Counted from the first letter of the stretch, positions 26,586 to 35,488 are shown. The stretch is 35,650 nt of DNA from Sediminispirochaeta bajacaliforniensis DSM 16054 (GCF_000378205.1 NZ_KB899435.1:1-35650); one strand, 5' to 3'. Translations and numbers: made by a program. Notes: generated by a model not told the origin, from the letters alone.

Positions 26586-29372
26586 ATGAGTGACCAATTT
26601 GATTTTTCAGTAGATAAAGGGCCTGTAGAATGTCTGGGGAAGACTTTTCAGAATGATGAAGAACGACGCAACTACTTCACAGAATTACTCAGAGAGAAAT
26701 TGAAAGATCCTGAATTCAGATCCATAGAAGGATTTCCTCTCGGAGAAGATGAAGATATTCTGGCTCTTTCTGATCCTCCTTACTATACGGCATGTCCAAA
26801 TCCCTGGATGGGCGAATTTATAGAACAGTGGGAACAAGAAAAGCCAACAAAGCAGGAAGGATATAAGTACCATAGAGAACCATTCGCCGCTGATGTAAGT
26901 GAAGGGAAAAACGATCCAATCTATAATGCCCACTCCTACCACACTAAAGTTCCTCATAAAGCTATCATGCGATATATCCTTCACTATACGGAGCCTGGAG
27001 ATATTGTTTTTGATGGATTTTGTGGGACAGGAATGACTGGTGTAGCTGCACAAATGTGCGGTGATATCGGTACTGTCCAATCTTTGGGTTATCGAGTTGA
27101 AAGAGATGGAACCATATTGCAGGAAGAGACTGATGAAGAGGGAAAGAATGTTTGGAAGCCTTTCTCAAAACTTGGTGCAAGAAAAGCAGTTCTGAATGAC
27201 CTTTCTCCAGCAGCAACCTTTATTGCCTACAACTACAATATTCCTGTTGATATTGTCCAGTTTGAAAGGGAAGCCAAACGGATTCTGGATGAAGTGGAAG
27301 AAGAGTGTGGCTGGATGTATGAAACGATACATACTGATGGAAAAACTAAAGGAAAGATAAATTACACGGTTTGGTCTGATGTGTTTGTTTGTCCTTCATG
27401 TGTAAATGAGGTAGTTTTCTGGAATGAAGCTGTTGATCAAAAGGCCGGAAAAGTTAAGGATTCATTTCCATGCCCTCATTGTCATGCAGAAATGACTAAA
27501 CAAAATATGGATAGGGCTTGGGAAACATTCTATGATTCAGCTCTTAATGAAAATATAAAGCAAGCTAAGCAAGTTCCTGTACTCATAAATTACTCCATAA
27601 ATGGTTATAAAGGAAGATTTGAAAAGAAACCTGATGAGTTTGATTATGAATTGATTGAAAAAATTGATCAGAAAGAAATCCCTTATTGGTTTCCAACGAA
27701 TCGTTTACCAGATGGATATAATACAAGGCAACCGATTCGTTCACATGGTATTACTCATATGCATCATTTTTATACGAAGAGAAATCTTTGGACATTAGCA
27801 AGTATTTATAATCGAAGTAATCCCAATTTCTATAGCTCCCAATTGGCAATGTGGTGGACCTTAACGAAACTATACAGGTATAGATGGGCTGGAGGTGTAC
27901 CTGGCGCTGGAGGAGGACCGATGGCTGGAACTTTATATATTCCATCTATTATAAAAGATATTTCAGTTCTTTTTTCAGCAAAGGATGTGTTTAACAAAAG
28001 TATCAGGAAAAAGAAATTATTATCAAATCTCAATTTTCAACCGATATCTACTCAATCATCAGAAAACAATAAGATAAAAAATGATACATTAGATTATATT
28101 TTTATTGATCCCCCATTTGGTTCAAATCTGAATTATTCTGAGCTCAGTTCTCTATGGGAGTCTTGGCTTAAAATTATGACGAATAATACTTCTGAAGCTA
28201 TCGAAAATTCAGTTCAAGAAAAAGGTCCAGCCGAGTATAGAAGCATCATGACTTCTTGTTTTAAGGAAGCATACCGTTTACTTAAACCTGGAAGATGGAT
28301 GACTGTAGAGTTTTCAAACACCAAAGCCAGCGTTTGGAATACTATTCAAACAGCATTAACTGATGCAGGGTTTATTGTATCCAATGTAGCTGGTCTTGAT
28401 AAAAAACAAGGGAGTATTAAGGCTGTTACTACATCAACGGCTGTAAAAAAAGATTTGGTTATTTCAGCCTACAAACCTAACGGAGGCTTTGAAGACCGTT
28501 TTATAAAAGAAGCTAATTCAGAAGACGGAGTCTGGGATTTTATAGGAACCCACCTCAAATATTTAATTGTCACAAAGAAAAGTGGGGCCAATTTAGTTCA
28601 TATACCAGAACGAGATCCTCGAATTCTTTATGACCAGTTAATTTCCTACTATGTCCGAAAGGGTTACAACATTCCTCTATCCAGTCAGGAATTTCAGAAA
28701 GGATTGGCTGAACGCTTTGAAGAACGAGATGACATGTTCTTTCTTCATGATCAAGTTGTAGAATACGATAAAGCTCGTGCCAAATTTTCTGGCCAGGTTC
28801 AACTATCTCTCTTTGTTGATGATGAGAAATCAGCCATTGATTGGCTTAGAGATTATCTGAAAAGAAAACCTGGAACTTATTCAGATATACATCCCAATTT
28901 TATGCAGCAGATGTCAGCAAATAGCTGGAAAGCTGGCGAAAAACAACCAGAACTACAGGACCTCTTAAACCTGAATTTTTTACGATATGACGGTAAAGAT
29001 GAAGTACCCTCACAGATACATTCTTACCTCTCAACAAACTTCAAGGATTTGAGAAAATTAGATAAGAATGATGAAGCATTAAAGGCGAAAGCCAAGGATC
29101 GTTGGTATGTTCCTGATCCGAATAAAGAAGCAGACCTGGAAAAGGTTCGTTTGAAATCTCTGCTTAAAGAATATGAAGGATACAAAGAGGGTAAAGGCAA
29201 GCTGAAAGAGGTTCGCCGGGAAGCTCTTCGTGCCGGATTCAAACAGGACTATCAGAATAAAAACTTTAACAACATTATGCTCATTGCCAAACGCCTGAAG
29301 CCTGAAATCATCGATGAAGATGAAACTCTGCTCATGTACTTTGATTATGCCAGCATGGTGGTTGAGGACTGA
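26586..29372 (+). CDS. pglXI: BREX-3 adenine-specific DNA methyltransferase PglXI
   Basis: A methyltransferase of 928 residues. SAM-binding motif I is VFDGFCGTGMTGVAA (about 138-152) and the catalytic motif IV is FIDPPFGSNLNYSE (about 505-515). An insertion of roughly 350 residues separates them and carries two zinc knuckles, CPSC (about 268) and CPHC (about 295). Later motifs include RLLKPGRWMTVEFSNTKASV. In BREX the PglX-type enzyme methylates adenine in a short asymmetric host site, marking self DNA and setting target specificity; the C-terminal 300 residues probably hold target recognition. It ends 2 bases before the brxHII GTG start. A DUF1156-type orphan methylase was considered, but the operon context favours PglXI. 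Confidence 0.82.
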   Translation: MSDQFDFSVDKGPVECLGKTFQNDEERRNYFTELLREKLKDPEFRSIEGFPLGEDEDILALSDPPYYTACPNPWMGEFIEQWEQEKPTKQEGYKYHREPFAADVSEGKNDPIYNAHSYHTKVPHKAIMRYILHYTEPGDIVFDGFCGTGMTGVAAQMCGDIGTVQSLGYRVERDGTILQEETDEEGKNVWKPFSKLGARKAVLNDLSPAATFIAYNYNIPVDIVQFEREAKRILDEVEEECGWMYETIHTDGKTKGKINYTVWSDVFVCPSCVNEVVFWNEAVDQKAGKVKDSFPCPHCHAEMTKQNMDRAWETFYDSALNENIKQAKQVPVLINYSINGYKGRFEKKPDEFDYELIEKIDQKEIPYWFPTNRLPDGYNTRQPIRSHGITHMHHFYTKRNLWTLASIYNRSNPNFYSSQLAMWWTLTKLYRYRWAGGVPGAGGGPMAGTLYIPSIIKDISVLFSAKDVFNKSIRKKKLLSNLNFQPISTQSSENNKIKNDTLDYIFIDPPFGSNLNYSELSSLWESWLKIMTNNTSEAIENSVQEKGPAEYRSIMTSCFKEAYRLLKPGRWMTVEFSNTKASVWNTIQTALTDAGFIVSNVAGLDKKQGSIKAVTTSTAVKKDLVISAYKPNGGFEDRFIKEANSEDGVWDFIGTHLKYLIVTKKSGANLVHIPERDPRILYDQLISYYVRKGYNIPLSSQEFQKGLAERFEERDDMFFLHDQVVEYDKARAKFSGQVQLSLFVDDEKSAIDWLRDYLKRKPGTYSDIHPNFMQQMSANSWKAGEKQPELQDLLNLNFLRYDGKDEVPSQIHSYLSTNFKDLRKLDKNDEALKAKAKDRWYVPDPNKEADLEKVRLKSLLKEYEGYKEGKGKLKEVRREALRAGFKQDYQNKNFNNIMLIAKRLKPEIIDEDETLLMYFDYASMVVED

Positions 29373-29374
29373 TA

Positions 29375-32170
29375 GTGAAATACTCCATTGGAGAACTGGT
29401 ATGGTCCAGGCAGCATAAGAAAGAAGCAAAAATACTCAGTTCTTCAGAACTCTGGGACAAGGTATCCTATGAGATTCTAATTCCAGAAGAGAAAGAGATT
29501 CTTTGGGTTCAGGAAGAGGCTCTCAAGGAATTGCAGTCAGGGAGTCAAACCTCTCACCACATCGGATTCCTTGCTGCTGCGGCAAAGATTCAGGACACAC
29601 TCGGGCAGAATGTGCTGGTATCACCCTTTGAAGCTCCTGTTATTCCTCTTCCTCATCAGCTGAAATGCCTCAAAAGAGCAATGGAGAAGGACACTGTACG
29701 TTACTTGCTGGCCGACGAAGTGGGTTTAGGGAAGACCATCGAGGCTGGACTCATCCTTCGTGAATTGAAAAGCCGGGGATTGGTTAAGCGTATTCTGATA
29801 GTTGCACCGACAGGTTTAGCCTACCAGTGGGTAGCAGAAATGGAATCCAAATTTTCCGAGAATTTCCATCTGCTACAGCCCCAGGGATTTAATCAGTTGC
29901 GTGAATCAGGTTTTGTTGAAGAAAATCAGAATATTTGGGAAGTTCACAACCAGGTTGTCTGTACTCTCGATTCAGTAAAACCCTTGGAAGCACGTCAGGG
30001 TTGGTCTCAGGAGAAGGTTGATGACTACAATCAAGAGCGTTTTGACAGTCTTGTTTCTGCCAACTGGGATTTGATTATTATAGATGAAGCCCACCGTCTT
30101 GGAGGTAGTGCCGATACCGTAGCCCGTTATAAATTGGGAGAAGGTTTATCCAATGCCACACCTTATATATTGCTTCTATCTGCAACACCCCATCAGGGGA
30201 AAAGCGATGCCTTCTGTCGTTTAATGTCTTTTCTCGATAAAGAGACCTTCAGTGACGAAAGTAATATCTCCCATTCTACCGTAAGACCCTTTGTTATCAG
30301 GACCGAGAAAAGACTGGCTATCGATTCGGAGGGAAAACCTCTCTTTAATAAACGGCAGACAAAGCTGATCTCTTCCATGTGGGGAGCGGCTGATACACTT
30401 CAAGCTTCACTGTATAACAGTCTGACCGACTATGTTCGCTTGGGATATAAATATAACAAAGCGCTCTCAGAAAAGCAGACCGCCTACGGTTTCCTTATGG
30501 TTCTGTTACAAAGAATGGTTCTGTCCAGTACCAGAGCCATCAGAGGAACCCTGGAAAGAAGACTTGAACTTCTTAGAGGACAAAAGCAGGCTGGTAATCA
30601 GATCGTTCGGATGAATGAAGAGTGGAACTTCGAAGATGATTTTGATGATCAGGATGATTTATTATCCATCAATCTGAAAGAACTGGATAAAGAGATCCAA
30701 GAGGTTGAACTACTCGTGAACCTTGCCAAGGAGAGTGAAAATCACGGACCGGACCGTAAATTCTTTGACCTGATATCCATAATGCACAAGAAACAACAGG
30801 AAGAAGATGGGGCGGTCAAAATCCTCATATTCACAGAATTCGTAGCCACCCAGGAGATGCTTCGGGAGAATCTGACGGAAAGGGGATACTCCGTTGAAAC
30901 CTTAAACGGTTCAATGGACATGGATGAAAGAAAAGCTGCTATCAGACTGTTTGCCGACCAAGTTCAGGTTCTTGTTTCCACTGAAGCCGGTGGTGAGGGT
31001 TTGAACATGCAATTCTGTCATGTGGTTATCAACTATGACATTCCCTGGAATCCGATGAAACTGGAACAGAGGATAGGAAGAATTGACAGAATTGGTCAGA
31101 GCAAAATAGTTGAAGCATACAACCTAACAATTGCAGATACCGTAGAAGACCGGGTCCGTGAAGTAGTTGAGAGTAAACTTGAAAAAATCCTCCATGAATA
31201 TGGTGCGGATAAGCTATCTGATGTACTGGATTCAGAATCTACAGATTCAGATTTCAACAGGATATACACGGCTGCAATAGTTGATGAATCGACGGCACTG
31301 CAAGATGTCGACAAGCTGATTGACCAGATCAAGCGGATGATGAAACAGAAACGCAATTCCAATGCAGTACTTGGTTCCACTGGTTCTATGGACCCCGGTA
31401 TAGCAAAAGAGATAGAACAGCATCCTATTGGTTTCTGGATACAACAGATGGTTATTAATTATCTAAAGTGGAACAACCAGAACAATGCACGGATAGAAGA
31501 GGGAAAGACCGGCTACAACATCTACTGGCCCGATGGAGACTATTCTGAAGAAGTCACCTTTGATAGAGTTATATCAGATACCTACAGTCTTGATTTGCTC
31601 TCTCTTGAGAGCAGTATTATTCAGGAGTTATTGGAAAAGAGTACTCCTCTGCCGGAAAGTAAGTCCCTTCCTGTGGTTATCATTCCCGAAATCTCCAATG
31701 TCGTTGAAGGTGTATGGTCTCTATGGCAAGTCACTCTCTATTCAGATAGAAATAAACTCGTCCGATACTTTCCTCTATTTGAGAGCAAAGAAGGGAAGTT
31801 CTTTAAACCGTCTGCAGAGAAAATATGGAGTGCTCTACTATCAGGACAATCTCAATTTCAACAGGACCAAAAATCCGCTGATCTGAATCCCTCGAAGAGC
31901 AAAGCCCTGGAACAGGGGCAGCAATACTATCAATTGCTGCAAACAAAGCATGAAGAGCTGATAAACCGGAAAATCAAGAGTAAGGAGTTACTCTTTTCTG
32001 CAAGACAGAGAGCTATCAAACAGATCGGTCTGAATACTGTTCGGAACCACAGGCAGAAACAACTGAATCTTGAAGTTGAATCCTGGCAGGAAGAACTGGT
32101 TTACCTGAAACAATCTGCCCCGAAACTGGAAAATCTGATAGCTCTGTATGTGGGGAAGAGTAATGATTAG
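29375..32170 (+). CDS. brxHII: BREX-3 SNF2-like DEAH helicase BrxHII
   Basis: This 931-residue SWI2/SNF2 superfamily helicase has LADEVGLGKTIEAGLILREL (motif I, about 112), ILIVAPTGLAYQW (Ia), LIIIDEAHRLGG (DEAH, about 236) and LLLSATPHQGK (III). The C-terminal RecA lobe has ILIFTEFVATQEML, STEAGGEGLNMQ (about 539) and LEQRIGRIDRIGQ (about 565), as in DrmD/HepA-type helicases. The last 250 residues are helical with a coiled-coil-like end. Such helicases occur in DISARM and in type 3 BREX; the neighbouring brxC and pglZ decide for BREX. The start is a GTG with GAGGA upstream; the stop region overlaps the pglZ start by 8 bases. Confidence 0.85.
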   Translation: MKYSIGELVWSRQHKKEAKILSSSELWDKVSYEILIPEEKEILWVQEEALKELQSGSQTSHHIGFLAAAAKIQDTLGQNVLVSPFEAPVIPLPHQLKCLKRAMEKDTVRYLLADEVGLGKTIEAGLILRELKSRGLVKRILIVAPTGLAYQWVAEMESKFSENFHLLQPQGFNQLRESGFVEENQNIWEVHNQVVCTLDSVKPLEARQGWSQEKVDDYNQERFDSLVSANWDLIIIDEAHRLGGSADTVARYKLGEGLSNATPYILLLSATPHQGKSDAFCRLMSFLDKETFSDESNISHSTVRPFVIRTEKRLAIDSEGKPLFNKRQTKLISSMWGAADTLQASLYNSLTDYVRLGYKYNKALSEKQTAYGFLMVLLQRMVLSSTRAIRGTLERRLELLRGQKQAGNQIVRMNEEWNFEDDFDDQDDLLSINLKELDKEIQEVELLVNLAKESENHGPDRKFFDLISIMHKKQQEEDGAVKILIFTEFVATQEMLRENLTERGYSVETLNGSMDMDERKAAIRLFADQVQVLVSTEAGGEGLNMQFCHVVINYDIPWNPMKLEQRIGRIDRIGQSKIVEAYNLTIADTVEDRVREVVESKLEKILHEYGADKLSDVLDSESTDSDFNRIYTAAIVDESTALQDVDKLIDQIKRMMKQKRNSNAVLGSTGSMDPGIAKEIEQHPIGFWIQQMVINYLKWNNQNNARIEEGKTGYNIYWPDGDYSEEVTFDRVISDTYSLDLLSLESSIIQELLEKSTPLPESKSLPVVIIPEISNVVEGVWSLWQVTLYSDRNKLVRYFPLFESKEGKFFKPSAEKIWSALLSGQSQFQQDQKSADLNPSKSKALEQGQQYYQLLQTKHEELINRKIKSKELLFSARQRAIKQIGLNTVRNHRQKQLNLEVESWQEELVYLKQSAPKLENLIALYVGKSND

Positions 32171-33590
32171 TTTAGAAGATAAAATCAAAGAGGCTTTTTC
32201 AATTGATCTTATCGGAACAATACCTCTTTCCATCATCAAGACATCTCAAACCGTAATCGACACATTTGATATATCCGGCTTTTTAACACACAGAGGATAT
32301 ACCGTTTTACATAATGACCAGTATCTTCAATTCAGATGTACTTATGAAACCCTGTATCGTCAACGATTGGAAACAGGAGACCTGGAAGGATTCTCTTTGG
32401 TCATTATCACAACCGACTCTTTAGACCAGCTTGACTTTGATATCCTTGAACAAGCAGAAAGGGAATACCGGGTATTTGATTACTCTTTCTCTCAGGTATT
32501 TCCACCAGAGATTTCAGCTATTGAGAATCTGTTATCTCAAGTTCCCAAAGAAGCTGATGAGTGGATAAATTTTGCTCAGGAACTGGGGATACTTCTCTAT
32601 CAATTTCGTAAGAGCGATAAAACTCAAAAGTATGGAAGTCTCCTCATTCAATTATTGAATAAATCCAATGCGGCATTCTCAAAATGGTGTGATTCCCACT
32701 ATTCACTGATGCTTAATGCTTCCTATATCAATCCTAAAACACTGAACAATATTCTCCCTTATTTAGCCTATAAGAGGAGGAAAAAGGATATCGATAAAGT
32801 CGCTTTGCTCGTGTTTGATGGGATGTCTTTCGACCAATGGGAAATTATAAAGAGAGAGATAACCAATTTAACTACAGACTTGATTGAAGAAAATGGCATC
32901 TTCGCTATGATTCCTACTCTGACAAGTGTTTCAAGACAAGCTATTTTTTCAGGGAAGTTACCAAAAGACTACAGCCAATCTATCAATACGACTCAGAAGG
33001 AGAAGGATTTCTGGGAGAAGTTTTGGGCAGAAGAGAAACATCAAAGCATAAAGTTTATTAAACCCAAAGAAGATTTTCAGGAACAGATTGAAGAATTAAA
33101 AGCAAGTATTAAGGATAATCGCATCAAGATTATTGGAACAACTTTTTTAATCGTAGATGAACTCATGCATAAAATGAGCCAGGGCTACTCCCAGATGTAT
33201 AACAGCATTGTATTATGGCTAAGACAAGGCTATTTCAAAGATACCATTAAAGAGCTAATGGAAAATGATTTTGATATCTATATAACCGCGGACCATGGCA
33301 ACATAGAGGCCTTACCAGGACGGAAACTTAATGAAGGAATCCTTGTAGACACCAAGGGACAAAGAGTTCGAATTTATGACAGGGAATCAGCACGCGAAAA
33401 AGCCATGTCGAATTACGAGGAACTGATTAAAATAGAATCTGAAAAATATGCTCTTCCTGATAATTACTATGCCGTTGCTCAGAGCAACGCTGAGTATTTT
33501 GGGAAAGCAGGTCCAGTGATAACACATGGAGGTTTATCTGTTCAGGAAGTTCTTGTTCCTTTTATCCATATCAAGAAGGAGCAAAAGTAG
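32163..33590 (+). CDS. pglZ: BREX alkaline-phosphatase-superfamily protein PglZ
   Basis: From ATG 32163, overlapping the helicase stop (ATGATTAG), the product has 475 residues; an in-frame ATG at 32148 adds 5. The alkaline-phosphatase-fold core shows KVALLVFDGMSFDQWEII (metal-site Asp, about 217), IPTLTSVSRQAIFSGKLP (nucleophile region), YITADHGNIEALPG (metal site, about 374) and VITHGGLSVQEVLVPFI (about 453). PglZ is the hallmark of all BREX types; its biochemical role is debated (metal-dependent nuclease/phosphodiesterase or scaffold). The N-terminal part is much smaller than in type 1 PglZ (about 800+ residues), fitting type 3 or a reduced variant. It is stop-start overlapped with the next gene (TAGTG). 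Confidence 0.85.
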   Translation: MISLEDKIKEAFSIDLIGTIPLSIIKTSQTVIDTFDISGFLTHRGYTVLHNDQYLQFRCTYETLYRQRLETGDLEGFSLVIITTDSLDQLDFDILEQAEREYRVFDYSFSQVFPPEISAIENLLSQVPKEADEWINFAQELGILLYQFRKSDKTQKYGSLLIQLLNKSNAAFSKWCDSHYSLMLNASYINPKTLNNILPYLAYKRRKKDIDKVALLVFDGMSFDQWEIIKREITNLTTDLIEENGIFAMIPTLTSVSRQAIFSGKLPKDYSQSINTTQKEKDFWEKFWAEEKHQSIKFIKPKEDFQEQIEELKASIKDNRIKIIGTTFLIVDELMHKMSQGYSQMYNSIVLWLRQGYFKDTIKELMENDFDIYITADHGNIEALPGRKLNEGILVDTKGQRVRIYDRESAREKAMSNYEELIKIESEKYALPDNYYAVAQSNAEYFGKAGPVITHGGLSVQEVLVPFIHIKKEQK

Positions 33591-34312
33591 TGGCATTACG
33601 AGAAAAGACAATAGGTTATGATAGGCTTCTTAAAAATGATTTACTTAACAAAGTAGCCTACTTTGTAGGAGATGGAAATAATCCCGAAGACGTTAAGTCC
33701 AAACTCAGGGCTTCATTTGAAGACCAGACAAGTGATGCGCTACGAAAGACAATAAATCTGCTGATGGGAATATGGTCTACTGTCCCTGAAGAGATAGTGC
33801 CCTTAAGAGACCAGGCTATAAAACTTTTTTTAAAGGCATATGATTCAGAGAAGCGGATTATCCACTACTTCATGAGTATGGCCAATTATCCTTTTTTCTT
33901 TGATGTATGTCTACTCACAGGAAGAGCGCTACGCTTATCAAATTCTTTTACATCAAGACAAATCCTAACAAAGATTCAGGAAAAGTGGGGAGATCGTAGT
34001 ACAACCATCAGGGCCGTTCAAAGAACCTTGAAAACCATCGAGCAGTGGGGCTGGCTGAATAGCACTAAACAGAGAGACTACTCATTAAATGATGCTGGAA
34101 TGAAAACTATCATTCCTAAGGAGTGGCATGGCTTTATCGCCAATTGTGTTCTGTTTGGCTCATTAAGGAGCTCAATGCTCATTGAAGAGATAACCCAGAA
34201 CCCCAGCCTCTTTCCGTTTCACATTGAGTTTAATATCCATGAAATGAAACAATGGAATGGAATCCGGTTGGAGCAAAGAGGTCGTGGGGATCTCCTGGTA
34301 AGTTTGAAGTAG
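33590..34312 (+). CDS. brxA: BrxA-like small BREX protein, last gene of operon
   Basis: The GTG at 33590 overlaps the pglZ stop and gives 240 residues. The protein is helical, with a winged-helix-like stretch in the second half (SFTSRQILTKIQEKWGD, TTIRAVQRTLKTIEQWGWL). BrxA (DUF1819) is a small DNA-binding helical protein that ends the brxF-brxC-pglXI-brxHII-pglZ series in type 3 BREX, and this gene has that place and about that size. The DUF1819 pattern is only loosely visible, so the name depends mainly on position. The C-terminal segment (EMKQWNGIRLEQRGRGD) looks basic and could contact DNA. Confidence 0.55.
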   Translation: MALREKTIGYDRLLKNDLLNKVAYFVGDGNNPEDVKSKLRASFEDQTSDALRKTINLLMGIWSTVPEEIVPLRDQAIKLFLKAYDSEKRIIHYFMSMANYPFFFDVCLLTGRALRLSNSFTSRQILTKIQEKWGDRSTTIRAVQRTLKTIEQWGWLNSTKQRDYSLNDAGMKTIIPKEWHGFIANCVLFGSLRSSMLIEEITQNPSLFPFHIEFNIHEMKQWNGIRLEQRGRGDLLVSLK

Positions 34313-34335
34313 CTATTCAAGGTCTCGCATACGCT

Positions 34336-34378
34336 GGTAGGATCGTCTTACCATTATTCTATCCCCTCAGCGGGGAAT
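34336..34378 (+). terminator. Two tandem hairpins after the BREX operon, possible terminator
   Basis: GGTAGGA/TCTTACC (34336-34352, loop TCG, one G-T pair) is followed by TCCCC/GGGGA (34362-34376, loop TCAGC). The second is followed by ATAAATC rather than a T-run, so termination is uncertain. Confidence 0.35.
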
Positions 34379-34498
34379 AAATCATCGATGTACAGGTTAG
34401 GGACGCCGCCCATTCTTCGTAACCGCTCCATAAACCCCACCTGCACAAGGGAAAAGAAAAAGAAGATTCTTTCAATAGATTTCACTATTGGAGGAGAA

Positions 34499-34822
34499 AT
34501 GAAAACTACAGAATCGGATAAAGAACTGCACAAACAAATGTGGAAAGAAAGCGGATTGAGTAAAGCGGCCTATGCCAGAGAAAGTGGTCTGAACACCCAA
34601 ACCTTCTACAGCTGGTTCTATACCGAAGGGCTAAAGAGAGAAAAAAAACAAAACACATTTGTTGAAATTGTCACTGAGAACGATGCCCAAGGTAAGGAAA
34701 ATGAACATCGCCGCTCGATGACAATTGGGATCACCTTACCAAATGGCTACAATCTTATCATTTCCTCAGGCTTTCAAACGCATACACTGAATGCAGTACT
34801 TGATGTGTTGGAGGGCCGCTGA
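34499..34822 (+). CDS. tnpA: IS66 TnpA (IS3-like HTH accessory protein)
   Basis: The ATG at 34499 follows GGAGGAG at 3-4 bases and gives 107 residues; the longer in-frame reading from 34388 lacks a ribosome-binding site. The N-terminus is a helix-turn-helix (MWKESGLSKAAYARESGLNT, QTFYSWF) as in IS66 TnpA, followed by a basic linker and ITLPNGYNLIIS near the end, the usual C-terminal strand. Its stop overlaps the tnpB start (TGATG). Confidence 0.85.
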   Translation: MKTTESDKELHKQMWKESGLSKAAYARESGLNTQTFYSWFYTEGLKREKKQNTFVEIVTENDAQGKENEHRRSMTIGITLPNGYNLIISSGFQTHTLNAVLDVLEGR

Positions 34823-35169
34823 TGTTTGCTGATCTGTCTCGAGTAAAACTATTTGTAAAGCCCGGTGCAACAGATATGCGGAAACAACAAGCCGGACTGT
34901 CGGCGGTAGTACAGAACATTATGCAAGCTGATCCGTTTACCGGAAGCCTTTACTTGTTTTGCAATCGAAAGAGGAACCTATTAAAGATTCTCTATTGGGA
35001 GACTAATGGTTTTTGTGTGTGGCAAAAACGCCTTGAACAAGGCACATTCCCCTGGCCGAAGGATGAGGCAGAGGCCCGGGAGATAAATACCCGCCAACTG
35101 CGATTACTGCTTGAAGGACTTGATATTTGGCGTGCTCACAAAAGAATAAATTACACAGAAGTGGCTTAA
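34822..35169 (+). CDS. tnpB: IS66 TnpB (Orf2)
   Basis: The 115-residue product matches IS66 Orf2 closely: VKLFVKPGATDMRKQQAGLS, DPFTGSLYLFCNRKRNLLKI, LYWETNGFCVWQKRLEQGTF and the closing LRLLLEGLDIW. It appears intact in length. TnpB is required for IS66 transposition, but its biochemical role is not settled. Translational coupling to tnpA is evident from the TGATG overlap. Confidence 0.93.
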   Translation: MFADLSRVKLFVKPGATDMRKQQAGLSAVVQNIMQADPFTGSLYLFCNRKRNLLKILYWETNGFCVWQKRLEQGTFPWPKDEAEAREINTRQLRLLLEGLDIWRAHKRINYTEVA

Positions 35170-35209
35170 AGGGTATTAATGAAATTCTCTTTTTGATAGA
35201 CTCCTGAGT

Positions 35210-35377
35210 GTGATAAATGAAGAAAAGGAACAACCGATACTGTCGGAGAGTAAAGAAGAATTACGGGAGTTAGCACTTCGGCAGTATCGAGAAAATGAAA
35301 AGTTACGTGAAGAAATCCGACAACAGAAAAACGCGTATCAAATAAAGAGCCAGGAATACTGTCGCCACCGGAGGTAA
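35210..35377 (+). pseudogene. IS66 TnpC transposase, N-terminal scrap
   Basis: The frame GTG 35210 to TAA 35375 encodes about 55 residues with a charged coiled-coil start (EELRELALRQYRENEKLREE, IRQQKNAYQIKSQEY), as at the N-terminus of IS66 TnpC. The element-derived part ends near 35359; the last few codons and the stop come from the IS21 end. The DDE domain is absent in this window. Confidence 0.7.
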
Positions 35378-35408
35378 ATTGCAGGAAAACACCGGAGGTA
35401 AATTGCAG
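35366..35408 (+). repeat. Two 19-bp direct repeats in the IS21 left end
   Basis: CACCGGAGGTAAATTGCAG occurs at 35366-35384 and 35390-35408, identical, with a 24-bp period. Multiple internal repeats near the ends are known transposase-binding sites of IS21-family elements. Confidence 0.8.
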
Positions 35409-35488
35409 ACTCCGGCTTGAAAAAAGGGCAGTACTGCCTTGTAATGGTTGTAGCCAAACAATCATGAAAACAAGGAGTACGCCCTACA

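Larger units (their letters stand above)
34419..35359 (+). mobile_element. IS66-family element, left part, truncated by IS21 insertion
   Basis: The three-gene order tnpA-tnpB-tnpC with overlapping tnpA/tnpB identifies IS66. A possible left end is GTAACCGCTCC at 34419 (IS66 ends typically start GTAA); this is a guess without the right end. The element is broken within tnpC at about 35360. Confidence 0.65.

Noticed and set aside
28440-28460. A-run in pglXI (GTAAAAAAAG) as phase-variation switch
   Set aside because: Seven A in AT-rich DNA is expected by chance and encodes an ordinary lysine pair.
20907-33590. Type 1 or type 2 (Pgl) BREX
   Set aside because: There is no brxL protease or brxB (type 1) and no pglW kinase or brxD (type 2); the BrxF plus SNF2-helicase order is that of type 3.
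34359-34381. CRISPR-like repeat (CCCC-TCAGC-GGGGAATAAATC resembles the end of a type I-E repeat)
   Set aside because: Only one copy is present, with no spacers and no cas genes nearby; it is better seen as a simple hairpin.
34388-34498. Extended start of IS66 tnpA at 34388
   Set aside because: There is no ribosome-binding site there; the strong GGAGGAG before 34499 and the family's N-terminus favour the shorter protein.
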